From: Oryzomonas japonica
GTDB lineage: Bacteria; Desulfobacterota; Desulfuromonadia; Geobacterales; Pseudopelobacteraceae
NCBI RefSeq assembly: GCF_008802365.1
Contig: NZ_VZQZ01000002.1
Location: 1 to 64,000 of the forward strand
Length of the DNA: 64,000 nucleotides
Direction of reading: 5' to 3'
Position numbers and translations under genes: made by a program. Under the pieces are notes generated by a model, which was not told the DNA's origin, made no database searches, and was given only the letters and a program-made list of their open reading frames with translations. Numbering within the stretch: the stretch's first letter is position 1; each line of letters starts with the position of its first letter. Below are positions 53,674-62,411 of the stretch, piece by piece.

Positions 53674-54789
53674 TTATAACTTAATGACCTCGAAATTTTC
53701 ATCAGCAATATCTTCATACTGTTCATAGATCTTCCGAGCTAAATCGGGTGCACGCATCAAGTGTTCAGGAGCTATGTAAAATGCCTTGATTCTCACCTTC
53801 TGGCCCAGAATCATCTGGCAGTTCTTCAGCGCCGAAGAGAAAAAGGAGGCCAGTACTTTTGGCATATTTTCCCTTATGCTGATTTCGTATTCAATTGGTA
53901 CATCAAATCTCCGAATGTTAAACCCCAGAGACTCTTTTATTTTGTTGATCATTGTAACCGATTCCCGTGGATGGGGAATATAAAACAATCTCTCATTGGC
54001 AAAATAATCTTTCACTTTCGTCAAATAGTCTAAATACAAATCCTCTTTCATATATCCGTCTTCAACCAGCCACTGTCCCAGGAAAAACACCTCGTCTGAA
54101 GGCTCCGTGTGTGTTGCGATCTCCCTTAAATACGTATACTCGTTCCTGATTAACCTATCACCGTTTCCCACTTCGATGTCATACGCTGAAAAGAACGTAA
54201 CCATATCGGCATCTTTATCATTCCAATCAATGAAGGTCTTACGCAACGTCGCCTTCAGTCGGAGAAACCATGAGCCTAACTTTTCCGGGGATTCTTTTTC
54301 TGAACAGATGTTCTTCCGTTCATCGCTGATCAGTAGTGTATCCGTACCATCATCAAGGATATAAAGGTTCTCATACGCAAGCGTATTGGCAAAATGATAC
54401 ATATACTTCATATCATACAGGCTTTTCATGTAGTTACCTAAATAGGCATTCTTTACTTTACCCAAGGAAAGCGCGATGTCATCCAATTTTTTTCTATTCA
54501 AATACTGCTGATAATCATAACAAAATCCGCGTATTTTATCAGAAACCCGCTGCCCGAGAAGTTTGGACGCCAATGTAATGGTTTTATTGTGGAAGGTGAT
54601 GTACTGAACGCAATCCCATTCGCGTTCATCAATGAGCCGCTTGAATATTTCCCGATAACAATTGGTATCCAGGCGCACAATAAGGCAATTATTCAAGAGT
54701 CCAAAGCAGTTCTTGGCTTCAATGGCATTGAGCAGTTGGAGTGGCGTCTCTATCAGAAAGACATTTGTAGGAGGATTCCTCATGCTCAT
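53674..54789 (-). CDS. Sialyltransferase-like glycosyltransferase (GT52/GT38 type)
   Basis: A 371-residue protein. The N-terminus FLIETPLQLLNAIEA matches the start of GT52 and polysialyltransferase families. The two short motifs shared by bacterial sialyltransferases are present: the acidic D/E-D/E-G as ILDDGTD (146-148) and HP as YIPHPRES (273-274), which binds the CMP of the donor. It therefore probably transfers a nonulosonic acid from a CMP-sugar. The CMP-sugar synthetase and other nonulosonic acid genes lie 6-9 kb upstream in the same direction. No signal peptide; cytoplasmic or membrane-associated. Confidence 0.72.
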   Translation of the reverse strand: MSMRNPPTNVFLIETPLQLLNAIEAKNCFGLLNNCLIVRLDTNCYREIFKRLIDEREWDCVQYITFHNKTITLASKLLGQRVSDKIRGFCYDYQQYLNRKKLDDIALSLGKVKNAYLGNYMKSLYDMKYMYHFANTLAYENLYILDDGTDTLLISDERKNICSEKESPEKLGSWFLRLKATLRKTFIDWNDKDADMVTFFSAYDIEVGNGDRLIRNEYTYLREIATHTEPSDEVFFLGQWLVEDGYMKEDLYLDYLTKVKDYFANERLFYIPHPRESVTMINKIKESLGFNIRRFDVPIEYEISIRENMPKVLASFFSSALKNCQMILGQKVRIKAFYIAPEHLMRAPDLARKIYEQYEDIADENFEVIKL

Positions 54790-54835
54790 CCTTCTCCCAT
54801 TTCAATTTTATAGAACCAGACTTTCGCCAAGACTT

Positions 54836-56647
54836 TCAAGTCCCCGTTCGCGCCGCGGCCTGAAACCACGCTGATGACCCCAGCAGTTCATCGTAAGAAC
54901 CCTGGTTGACAATATGACCATGCTCCATGTGATAGATGATATCACAATCTTTTACCGTGGTCAGACGGTGGGCGATCATGATGATGGTTTTTTCTCCCGA
55001 AAGGGTACGAAGGGCATCCATCACCGCCTCCTCGGTAATACCGTCCAGGGCGCTGGTGGCCTCGTCCATGATCAACACGACAGGGTCGCGATACAGGGCG
55101 CGGGCAATGCCGATACGCTGACGCTGGCCGCCGCTCAGGCGTACTCCCCGCTCCCCGATGACCGTCTCGAAGCCGTTGGGCAGCTCTTGCTCGATAAAGT
55201 CATTCAGGTTGGCAATGCGGGCGGCACGAATCACGGCCTCCATGTCGATGTCCTCCTCCGGGACGCCAAAGGCGATATTGCGGGTGATGGTGTCGTCGCA
55301 AAGGTAGATGTGCTGGGGCACGTAGCCCAGGTTGCGTTGCCAGTTGGCGACAGTGTCGCCGCTGACCTCGCTACCGTCCACCAGTAATTGACCATGGGTC
55401 GGGCTCAGCAGACCGAGGATGATATCCACGGTGGTTGTCTTGCCGGAGCCCGTGGCGCCGACCAGGCCGATAGAAGTGTTGGGGGAGATCGTCAGGCTGA
55501 TCCCTTTGACGGCAGGTTCTTGAGCTCCGGCATAACGAAAGGATATACCCTTGAGTACGAGTTTTTGTGTGAACGGCAAGGGCTTCAGGCTCTGAGCATC
55601 GACAACGGCAACATCAGGATCGGCTGACAGCGGACTTTCGCACATATCCTGATGCAAGATTTCCAGGGTGGGCAGGCTTACGCGAACTGCCGAAATGCTG
55701 GCAAAGATCTGCTGCAGGGCCGGCATCAGCCGGTATCCGGCAAAAGCATAGATGGACAGGAGCGGGACTATCTTGCCCACATCTTTCTCGGATTCCAGGG
55801 AATAGATGACGATCAGCAGAATGCCGCCGAAAGCGATGGTTTCCAGAGCATACCGCGGAAGCTGGGAGATAACGCCAACCGTGGCATTCTGCCGCGCATG
55901 ACGCAGAGCATGGACCGCGAACCTGTCCAGAAATACCCGTTCCCTTCCCAGTATCTTCAGGTCCTTGATGCCGCTCAAAGCCTCGCTGGCCGCCTTGAAC
56001 TTCATGGTGTTGGCTTCAACCTGTTCCCGGCCGATGCGGACCAGGCGGCGGCGTACCACAAGGTAGATCGCGCCATAGGACCCGCCGAGGACGACGATAA
56101 TGGCAACGGCAACGAAGGGATCGACGACCATCAGAAAAGCCATAATAAAGATGCAGAGCAAGGAGCTTGACAGGAGCTGCATGCCGGGGCTGAGAATCCC
56201 GGCGATAACGGTTCGTGCCTCGGAGAGCACATTCTTGCCCATTTCAGCGGTGTTTCTGTTGAGGAAAAACTCATAGGGCCGTGACAGGTACGCCGCGAGA
56301 AGCCGGCGCGCCAGGTTGTAATTGAGCCTGTTGTCGTACCGGAGCGTCAGCCAGGTGGTCAGGGCCTTGAACAGGTTGCTGAAGACCATGAGGCCAAGCA
56401 CCACTACCCCCAGAAAGAACAGAAAACTCTGCAGGCTGCTGAATTGGAAGAAATCATAGGCATGTTTCAGCCACCGGTTGGTCCGGATCACACCCGGATT
56501 TGCAACCACCGCCATGAAGGGAAGGATCGAGGCGATGCCGGCCATCTCGACGAAGGCCATACTGACCAGGGCAACGAACTGAACATAGAGTTGGATCTTT
56601 TCTCTTCTGGAAAGCAGATCAAACATTTTTCTGATGGTTAAGAGCAT
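54836..56647 (-). CDS. ABC transporter, lipid-linked oligosaccharide flippase (PglK/MsbA-like)
   Basis: A 603-residue half-transporter. Six membrane helices in the first 320 residues, then an ATPase domain with Walker A GATGSGKTT, the signature VRLSGGQRQRIGIARAL and Walker B VLIMDEATSALD. It probably flips a lipid-linked glycan, or exports a lipid. The start chosen (56647) has GGAGA upstream; the frame is open to 56668. The cluster shows no Wzx, so this may be its flippase. Confidence 0.85.
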   Translation of the reverse strand: MLLTIRKMFDLLSRREKIQLYVQFVALVSMAFVEMAGIASILPFMAVVANPGVIRTNRWLKHAYDFFQFSSLQSFLFFLGVVVLGLMVFSNLFKALTTWLTLRYDNRLNYNLARRLLAAYLSRPYEFFLNRNTAEMGKNVLSEARTVIAGILSPGMQLLSSSLLCIFIMAFLMVVDPFVAVAIIVVLGGSYGAIYLVVRRRLVRIGREQVEANTMKFKAASEALSGIKDLKILGRERVFLDRFAVHALRHARQNATVGVISQLPRYALETIAFGGILLIVIYSLESEKDVGKIVPLLSIYAFAGYRLMPALQQIFASISAVRVSLPTLEILHQDMCESPLSADPDVAVVDAQSLKPLPFTQKLVLKGISFRYAGAQEPAVKGISLTISPNTSIGLVGATGSGKTTTVDIILGLLSPTHGQLLVDGSEVSGDTVANWQRNLGYVPQHIYLCDDTITRNIAFGVPEEDIDMEAVIRAARIANLNDFIEQELPNGFETVIGERGVRLSGGQRQRIGIARALYRDPVVLIMDEATSALDGITEEAVMDALRTLSGEKTIIMIAHRLTTVKDCDIIYHMEHGHIVNQGSYDELLGSSAWFQAAARTGT

Positions 56648-56810
56648 GAAATAAGGTCTCCGGGACATAATCGTTGAAAATTCGGCATTTTTTTATCACA
56701 TGCCTCGGCTGGCAACGGGAAAATCACCTCAAAGGTCTGTTGGAAGTCGGCCTCACGCAAAGGGCTCGAGTTCTATCACGATGCCCGTTCATAGAGCTGC
56801 CCATGGAAAA

Positions 56811-58097
56811 TCACCTGATTTCCAAGAGCCCTTTTGCGGCCCAGCGGGACAGATAGTCCGAGACACAGGCTTCCTCCAGGCCGACCCTATCGGCCAAACT
56901 CTTTGTCGTAACCGGCCGCTGCAACGTTGGTATCAGGTCCATGAGCAGCCTCATCTTCCTTCTCTCGTCGCTTAGAGCATCACCAAACGCCACTTGACCG
57001 AGATCAATGTAGAGATCGTAGCGAGGGTTGGAAAGACAGATATTCCCCTCAAACTTCTTATAAACAAGTGACGATGCATCCAAGAGTTCCACCGTTTTTT
57101 CCAGCACGCCGACCGCCTCCTCAAGACATGCCTCGCTCATGAGGGAACAGTTGTCCCGTGAAGAATGGTACTCGGGGTACGGCATGCGCGACAGGGAGCA
57201 GGACGGGATGCCGTAGGCCTCCCAGATATACTCGTCATTGATGATAATACTCTCAAAAGCCCCACGGCGGTACGGTATCCCCAGCCCGCCCATAACCGCG
57301 GCCATCGCCTGTTCGAGGTTCGAGTCGGCGCCCCGCGATTCCTGGAGGGCAAGCCCCGTTTGCGAACCGAGCATCCACAGACAGGCACATTCCAGAATCC
57401 TCTCGCGCTCGTTCTTATCCAGCTTGCCGAGATAATATTCCGTACCCATGATCCCCTGGGCGAGAACCAGTTTATAGGTAAACTTGGTGCTCTTTCCGAC
57501 AAGGCGCCGGAAAAGCTCTATCCCGACAACAACGCCGGCCAAGCCGTCATTGGCGACCCCGGGGTGGTCAAGGTTTGCGCAGAATGTAAAGGTCTCGCTG
57601 AGTTCCCCCTTCTGGGTGAATTCCAACATCTTCAAAGATCCTTGCGATTCCTCCGTTTCAATAACAACCTCGTATTCGCCTTCCTGAAGTCCATCATAGA
57701 AGGTTTTAGGGACACAGAATCCCCACTCCCTCTGCCAGCTCCTGAAGAGTTGCCTGAAGTGGAACGTAATCGAATCGTCATACCGGTGATCGTAGTGAAG
57801 ATGCTGTTTCAGCTCCTGAAGGTCGACCTTCCCATGAAACCTTTGCGACAAGGAGATGACGGCCAGGGCATGCCACTTCCCGTCGTAGATGACCTTACCA
57901 TCCTTGAGGATCTTTGCCTCCTTGACGTCCCATTTGGGAGGTATGACCCAACCGTTGTATTCTTCGGATGCTTGGTATTCAATAACCTTGAATGGAAGAA
58001 TTTTCTGTAAATATTCGATTGTCTTGTCATAATCGCTTGAGCAGATGACCCTGTTCAGCGGGGTCAGGTCGTGCAATATTTCCATCATCAGACTCAC
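56811..58097 (-). CDS. DUF4910-like M28-type aminopeptidase with C-terminal winged helix
   Basis: A 428-residue protein of the family often annotated DUF4910 or polysaccharide biosynthesis-associated aminopeptidase. Metal-site candidates are FCANLDHPGVANDGLAG and a later YHSSRDN, with a middle insert (about 50-160) that may be the DUF2172 part. The last 70 residues form a winged helix (VTTKSLADRVGLEEACVSDY). I prefer a GTG start at 58097, seven bases after GGAG, over the longer frame to 58163. Such genes recur in glycan clusters; the role is unproven. Confidence 0.72.
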   Translation of the reverse strand: MSLMMEILHDLTPLNRVICSSDYDKTIEYLQKILPFKVIEYQASEEYNGWVIPPKWDVKEAKILKDGKVIYDGKWHALAVISLSQRFHGKVDLQELKQHLHYDHRYDDSITFHFRQLFRSWQREWGFCVPKTFYDGLQEGEYEVVIETEESQGSLKMLEFTQKGELSETFTFCANLDHPGVANDGLAGVVVGIELFRRLVGKSTKFTYKLVLAQGIMGTEYYLGKLDKNERERILECACLWMLGSQTGLALQESRGADSNLEQAMAAVMGGLGIPYRRGAFESIIINDEYIWEAYGIPSCSLSRMPYPEYHSSRDNCSLMSEACLEEAVGVLEKTVELLDASSLVYKKFEGNICLSNPRYDLYIDLGQVAFGDALSDERRKMRLLMDLIPTLQRPVTTKSLADRVGLEEACVSDYLSRWAAKGLLEIR

Positions 58098-58138
58098 GTT
58101 TCTTCTCCCGGCCTCGCGGCAATTACCATGACAACCTG

Positions 58139-59122
58139 TCAGACCATAATTTTTCTGGTCCACTCATTGGGCTCGGCATCGTTTCTCTTCGGCAGGTCAT
58201 TGGTATCAAGCCGCGAAAGAGCCAAAGGATTCTCGCGCTCCATATCCGCAATCCCAACGCTTACCGATAAACCGATCCTGCACCCTCTCATGTCCAGAAT
58301 TGAAAGCAGGGAATCATTGTAGCCACCATACGGATAGCACATTACCCAATTTTCGAGATCACACCCGATACCGCCCAGGAATTTCAGCGAGAAATCGATC
58401 TCCCGCTCCTGTTCCTCCTTTGAAAGCGAGTCCAGCCAGTAGTGGTCATAACCGTGGCTTCCGATGAACATGCCGTTTCTCCGCATGCACTCGAGTTGCT
58501 CCACGTCCATGTATACTTCCTTGGCAAAGGAAGCCTCGTCACCGGTAACAAACTCGGCGAACAGCTTGTCCACCATCCTTGCCCTGAGTTCTTCCGGCAG
58601 GCCCTTCTGCAGTATCCTCTTGATGAAAACGACATCCGCCGTATCGTAGCGCCCCGCCACCGCCAGTTTCTCATAGTAGGATTCAGGCCGGTCAAGAGCG
58701 TATCCGGCTTGGTTCTCTCTGATATCGGAGAAGATTGTTTGGATGATTCGTGCCTTGTCGTTTACCGATGCGAGAACAAAATGGATCTTGTTCACATCGA
58801 GCACGAGATGCTCGGTGATCGCCTTGGCCGGTGGGAAAAAACACCCCTGTATTCCGTATCTGTCGAGAACAGGGAATACATTGGTGAAATGATCGATATA
58901 GCCATCATCAAAGGTTAACAGAAGCGCCTTCGGCGGCAATTCGTACCCCTTTGTATGAGCCGCATGAATAAGCTCCTCCATCGTTATGGGGTTATAGTGC
59001 GCACGCACGTAGCCGACCTGGCCGACAAAATCCTGCAGATCCAACCCCTTGATCTCAGGGTATCGGGAATGCTTCAGATCCCGTACGAAGTGATACATGA
59101 CAATGGTGATTTTTCTGGGCAT
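58139..59122 (-). CDS. Polysaccharide deacetylase (NodB domain)
   Basis: A 327-residue CE4 protein, clearly different from the one at 47295. LLTFDDGYIDHF provides the catalytic Asp pair, GSHGYDHYWL the His, and MCYPYGGYNDS the later motif. It starts at its N-terminus with the family pattern VMYHFVRDL. It lies between the DUF4910-like gene and the SDR gene and would deacetylate an N-acetyl sugar of the glycan or its precursor. Confidence 0.86.
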   Translation of the reverse strand: MPRKITIVMYHFVRDLKHSRYPEIKGLDLQDFVGQVGYVRAHYNPITMEELIHAAHTKGYELPPKALLLTFDDGYIDHFTNVFPVLDRYGIQGCFFPPAKAITEHLVLDVNKIHFVLASVNDKARIIQTIFSDIRENQAGYALDRPESYYEKLAVAGRYDTADVVFIKRILQKGLPEELRARMVDKLFAEFVTGDEASFAKEVYMDVEQLECMRRNGMFIGSHGYDHYWLDSLSKEEQEREIDFSLKFLGGIGCDLENWVMCYPYGGYNDSLLSILDMRGCRIGLSVSVGIADMERENPLALSRLDTNDLPKRNDAEPNEWTRKIMV

Positions 59123-59211
59123 ACGTACCTGGCTCGATAAAATTCTTGTTTGCGTTGAATGCCTGCTTCAGACGACGTGGCACTACGCCGGTTGTTCATG
59201 GCACACTCACA

Positions 59212-60036
59212 TCACCACACGCTCAGCCCTCCATCGACCACGATATTCTGCCCCGTCACATAGCTCGATGCATCCGAGGCCAGATAGATCAGGGCGCCGA
59301 CCATTTCTTCACCCTGCGCCATGCGGCCGAGAGGGACACGTGCGGAGTAGCGTTCCTTGAAGGTTTCATTCTGTCCGCTCTCGACACCGGCGGGAACGAG
59401 GGTATTGACCCTGATCCCCTTATCGGCCCAATAGGCCGCCAGGTATTTCGTCAAGCCGACAACCGCGGCCTTGGAGGCGGCATAGACCCCCGGATTGCTG
59501 ATCTGGCGCCCCAGGTAGAAGGAACCCTCGTAAATTCTCTTGTCAGAGGCAAGGATGCCATAGATGGAAGACGTCTGGATGATGCTTCCCCCTGTTCCCT
59601 GGAGTACCATCCGGCCTCCCACCGCCTGGGCGACCAGAAACATGCCGTCGATATTGACCGCCATGACCTTGCGCCACTCCTCAAGGGAATAATCCTCGAA
59701 TGGCGCGAAAAAAGCCTCATGATCAGACGACTTGGAAGCAGCGTTATTGTGCAGGATATGCACGTTGCCGAACCGCTCCACCACCCTCTGCACCATGGCG
59801 CTTACGGATCGCGGATTCGACACATCGCAGGGGACGCCTTCCGCCTCGATCCCGAATTCTCCAGCCAGTTCCCGGGCGAATTCCGCCGTTTTATCGCCAT
59901 CCAGGTCAACAACGGCAACATTGGCGTTGAACTCGGCCAGCCCCTGGCAAAAACGGCGGCCAAGAATGCCCAGCCCACCGGTCACGATCGCGGTCTTGCC
60001 CGTTAGATCAAACATGTTCCTATAGGTGGACTTCAT
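59212..60036 (-). CDS. Short-chain dehydrogenase/reductase
   Basis: A 274-residue SDR with the nucleotide-binding TGGLGILG (19-26), NNAAS, and catalytic Tyr and Lys in GVYAASKAAV. It oxidises or reduces a sugar intermediate with NAD(P). The start at 60036 has AAGG upstream and overlaps the oxidoreductase gene by 17 bp; the frame is open further but inside that gene. It belongs to the nonulosonic acid set by position. Confidence 0.83.
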   Translation of the reverse strand: MKSTYRNMFDLTGKTAIVTGGLGILGRRFCQGLAEFNANVAVVDLDGDKTAEFARELAGEFGIEAEGVPCDVSNPRSVSAMVQRVVERFGNVHILHNNAASKSSDHEAFFAPFEDYSLEEWRKVMAVNIDGMFLVAQAVGGRMVLQGTGGSIIQTSSIYGILASDKRIYEGSFYLGRQISNPGVYAASKAAVVGLTKYLAAYWADKGIRVNTLVPAGVESGQNETFKERYSARVPLGRMAQGEEMVGALIYLASDASSYVTGQNIVVDGGLSVW

Positions 60037-60943
60037 GCAAAAAGACCTTCCTCCCCTGGGATTGGGACATCCTGCCCGCCATGAGAAGCCGCATGGCTCC
60101 GAGCGTTTCCTCCGGGTCAATGGCGGGCCTGCCATCCTTGATGGATTGGCAGAAGTGCCATAGCATCCTCCTGAACATGGAAAAATTATCGGTGATCTCA
60201 TGTGAGGAGATCTTCCTGGTCCCGAAAAAATCGACGCGGAAGCATTTCGTCACATCCCCAAGGGCGTCAAGTTGCAGGAGCGACCCGTCATCCATCTGGA
60301 CGGCAACCGAGGTATGGGGCGCATCGAGTGCGACCACCGAAACGGCCCGGGAACGGACGACATTGGAGATGGCGTCCACGAGATGAATCCCGTATTTCTC
60401 CCATGAATTAAGGATGGTCCCGCGAATCAGGCGGATATCCCCATACTCGTTCAGCGCGGCCCGAGGCTCGTCGAGCTCTTTGGCGTAGCGCATGCCCGCA
60501 CAGGACATGAGCCTCCCGTTCCTCAGATATTCTCCCAAGGTCGCCAGTTCGGAGATGGAGAGACTCAGGGGTTTGTCGACGAAGACGTGCATTCCCGCCT
60601 TCAGAAAAGGGATTGCCATGTTGAAGTGATTTTCGTAGTCGTCGCGGGCGATGATTACCGCATCCACATTGCCGATCATATCCTCGGGGCGGGAGACCGC
60701 ATGGGGAATCAGGCAGGCTTCGCACAGCCGGCTTGTTACGTGCGGGTCTTGGCTCCAACAATGGGTCACCCCAACCCCATCGATGCCGAATTCGGATGGA
60801 TCACGGCGCCGTACGTAGTCGTAGATCACGGGCCATCCGGAAGCGGCCAGCCCAGCATCCGAATAACCGTTTATGATCGAGGAAAACGAAAACGGGTGAC
60901 CATTGCCTTCACTAAAACCTATCATGCCGAGCCGGGTCATCAC
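60020..60943 (-). CDS. Gfo/Idh/MocA family oxidoreductase
   Basis: A 307-residue NAD(P)-dependent sugar oxidoreductase. N-terminal RLGMIGFSEGNGHPF nucleotide-binding fold (a variant Gly motif), VFVDKPLS with the conserved Lys-Pro, and a C-terminal substrate domain. Similar genes stand in flagellin-glycosylation ptm clusters. It overlaps the next SDR gene by 4 bp. Confidence 0.8.
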   Translation of the reverse strand: MMTRLGMIGFSEGNGHPFSFSSIINGYSDAGLAASGWPVIYDYVRRRDPSEFGIDGVGVTHCWSQDPHVTSRLCEACLIPHAVSRPEDMIGNVDAVIIARDDYENHFNMAIPFLKAGMHVFVDKPLSLSISELATLGEYLRNGRLMSCAGMRYAKELDEPRAALNEYGDIRLIRGTILNSWEKYGIHLVDAISNVVRSRAVSVVALDAPHTSVAVQMDDGSLLQLDALGDVTKCFRVDFFGTRKISSHEITDNFSMFRRMLWHFCQSIKDGRPAIDPEETLGAMRLLMAGRMSQSQGRKVFLHEVHL

Positions 60944-61674
60944 AAAACCCTCCTGTACCGTTCATCGGCCTTTCCCTCCAGCCATCTGATTCCCTCCAGT
61001 TCCGGGAAAAGGGGTATCTCGTATCCCAGCCAGAAAAAGCGGCCGGAGGGGCCATTTTCATCCAGTGACAACAGGTAGTCAACAGTCGGGTGGCAGACGG
61101 AGGGGGGCATGGGGGCGTCAGGCGCCATGTTGCTGCGAACCGGCCCAGGGCTCATCAGGTTGAGCTTGATATTGTAATCGCTGCACTCTTTTGCCGCCGT
61201 CACCGTGAAAGCGTTCAATGCCCCTTTTGACGAGCTATACGCACCGTATCCCGGAAAACAGTTCAAAGGCGCACCGGAGGTCACATTGATCACTCTGCCG
61301 AAGTTATTGGCCTTCATTGCCGGAATGGTCTTCTTCAGGATATATAAGGGGGCAAAAAAGTTCACCCGAAAGGAACGCATGACATCATCCATATCCAGGG
61401 AGTCGAACGTTCCGCCTATATTCACCCCAGCGTTATTGATAACATACGGTATGTACGGATAGCTCTCCAGGATATGCTCAAGGCCGCCTTCCAACTCCTC
61501 CGGCTTCGCCAGGTCCATGCAATAGGTCGTTACGTTCCTGTTGTGCCGGAAGGCGTCCTGAATAACCTTTTCCTGCCTGCCAACAGCCAGCACATGGTAC
61601 TTCTGCGAAAGATGTTCCGTCAGTGACAAGCCGACACCACTGCTGACGCCGGTGATAAGGACCGTATCGTTCAT
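60940..61674 (-). CDS. Short-chain dehydrogenase/reductase, PtmA-like
   Basis: A 244-residue SDR: LITGVSSGVG (6-15), NNAGVN and catalytic YSSSKGA. Its place beside a CMP-sugar synthetase and a PtmE-like enzyme matches PtmA of Campylobacter flagellin glycosylation, whose exact step is not settled. It overlaps both neighbours by 4 bp. Confidence 0.8.
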   Translation of the reverse strand: MNDTVLITGVSSGVGLSLTEHLSQKYHVLAVGRQEKVIQDAFRHNRNVTTYCMDLAKPEELEGGLEHILESYPYIPYVINNAGVNIGGTFDSLDMDDVMRSFRVNFFAPLYILKKTIPAMKANNFGRVINVTSGAPLNCFPGYGAYSSSKGALNAFTVTAAKECSDYNIKLNLMSPGPVRSNMAPDAPMPPSVCHPTVDYLLSLDENGPSGRFFWLGYEIPLFPELEGIRWLEGKADERYRRVL

Positions 61675-62375
61675 CGCACGCTTCTCCTGGCAAGGATGGC
61701 TTCCGCAAGAAAGATATCATTCCAGCCGTCGATATCAACCGACCTCTCTGCCGGCATAATGACCGCCGCCGAGTTGCCGAAGAGGATGCTGGGGACATCC
61801 GCCGTCAGTCTGCCAGCCCGGAACGCATACACGGCACCGTTCAACTGGTAGGCCCTGGGGAGCTTTTGCCGGGGCAGCCACGGGTTGACGCCGGGGATGA
61901 ACACCTCCGGTTGGCCGTTCTCGATCCTCCATGCCCGGCACGGGTTCAATTCGGCCTCCTTGAAGGTGGCAACGGAATCGATGGCGCTGTCTTGCAACAA
62001 TGCGAGACACTGCCGTATATCGTCGGCGCTCCGCAAGGGTGAGGTGGGTTCCAGCAGCATGACTATGTCGGCGCTCTCGCCTTCGTTTCGCAAAGCTTCG
62101 ATAAGATATCTCAAGGTATCGATAATCAGGGCATCGTCCGCGGCAAGCCGGGAGGGCCGGGAGTAGACTTCGGCCCCGCTCTCTCCGGCTACCCTGCCAA
62201 TCTCGTCGTCGTCGGTGGACACGATGATCCGGTCGATTTCGCCCACCTGCTTCGCAACCTCAACGGTCCAGCACAGCAGAGGCTTTCCCGCCAGCGGCGT
62301 TATATTTTTCCGCGGTATCGACTTGCTGCCGCCACGGGCGGGTATGACCGCCAGCACCCTGTTTCCCAGTATCAT
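61671..62375 (-). CDS. CMP-nonulosonate (legionaminate/sialate) cytidylyltransferase
   Basis: A 234-residue cytidylyltransferase of the NeuA/PtmB/LegF family. The CTP motif AVIPARGGSKSIPRKNI is at 9-25, STDDDEIGRVA follows, and ADIVMLLEPTSPLR is the sugar-binding region. It activates a nonulosonic acid with CTP for transfer. Neighbours point to legionaminic acid or a relative, not N-acetylneuraminic acid, because of the PtmE-like gene. Confidence 0.86.
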   Translation of the reverse strand: MILGNRVLAVIPARGGSKSIPRKNITPLAGKPLLCWTVEVAKQVGEIDRIIVSTDDDEIGRVAGESGAEVYSRPSRLAADDALIIDTLRYLIEALRNEGESADIVMLLEPTSPLRSADDIRQCLALLQDSAIDSVATFKEAELNPCRAWRIENGQPEVFIPGVNPWLPRQKLPRAYQLNGAVYAFRAGRLTADVPSILFGNSAAVIMPAERSVDIDGWNDIFLAEAILARRSVR

Positions 62376-62411
62376 CTCTTCACTGCCTCCATGGCTGCAT
62401 TGTCCGCAGCA

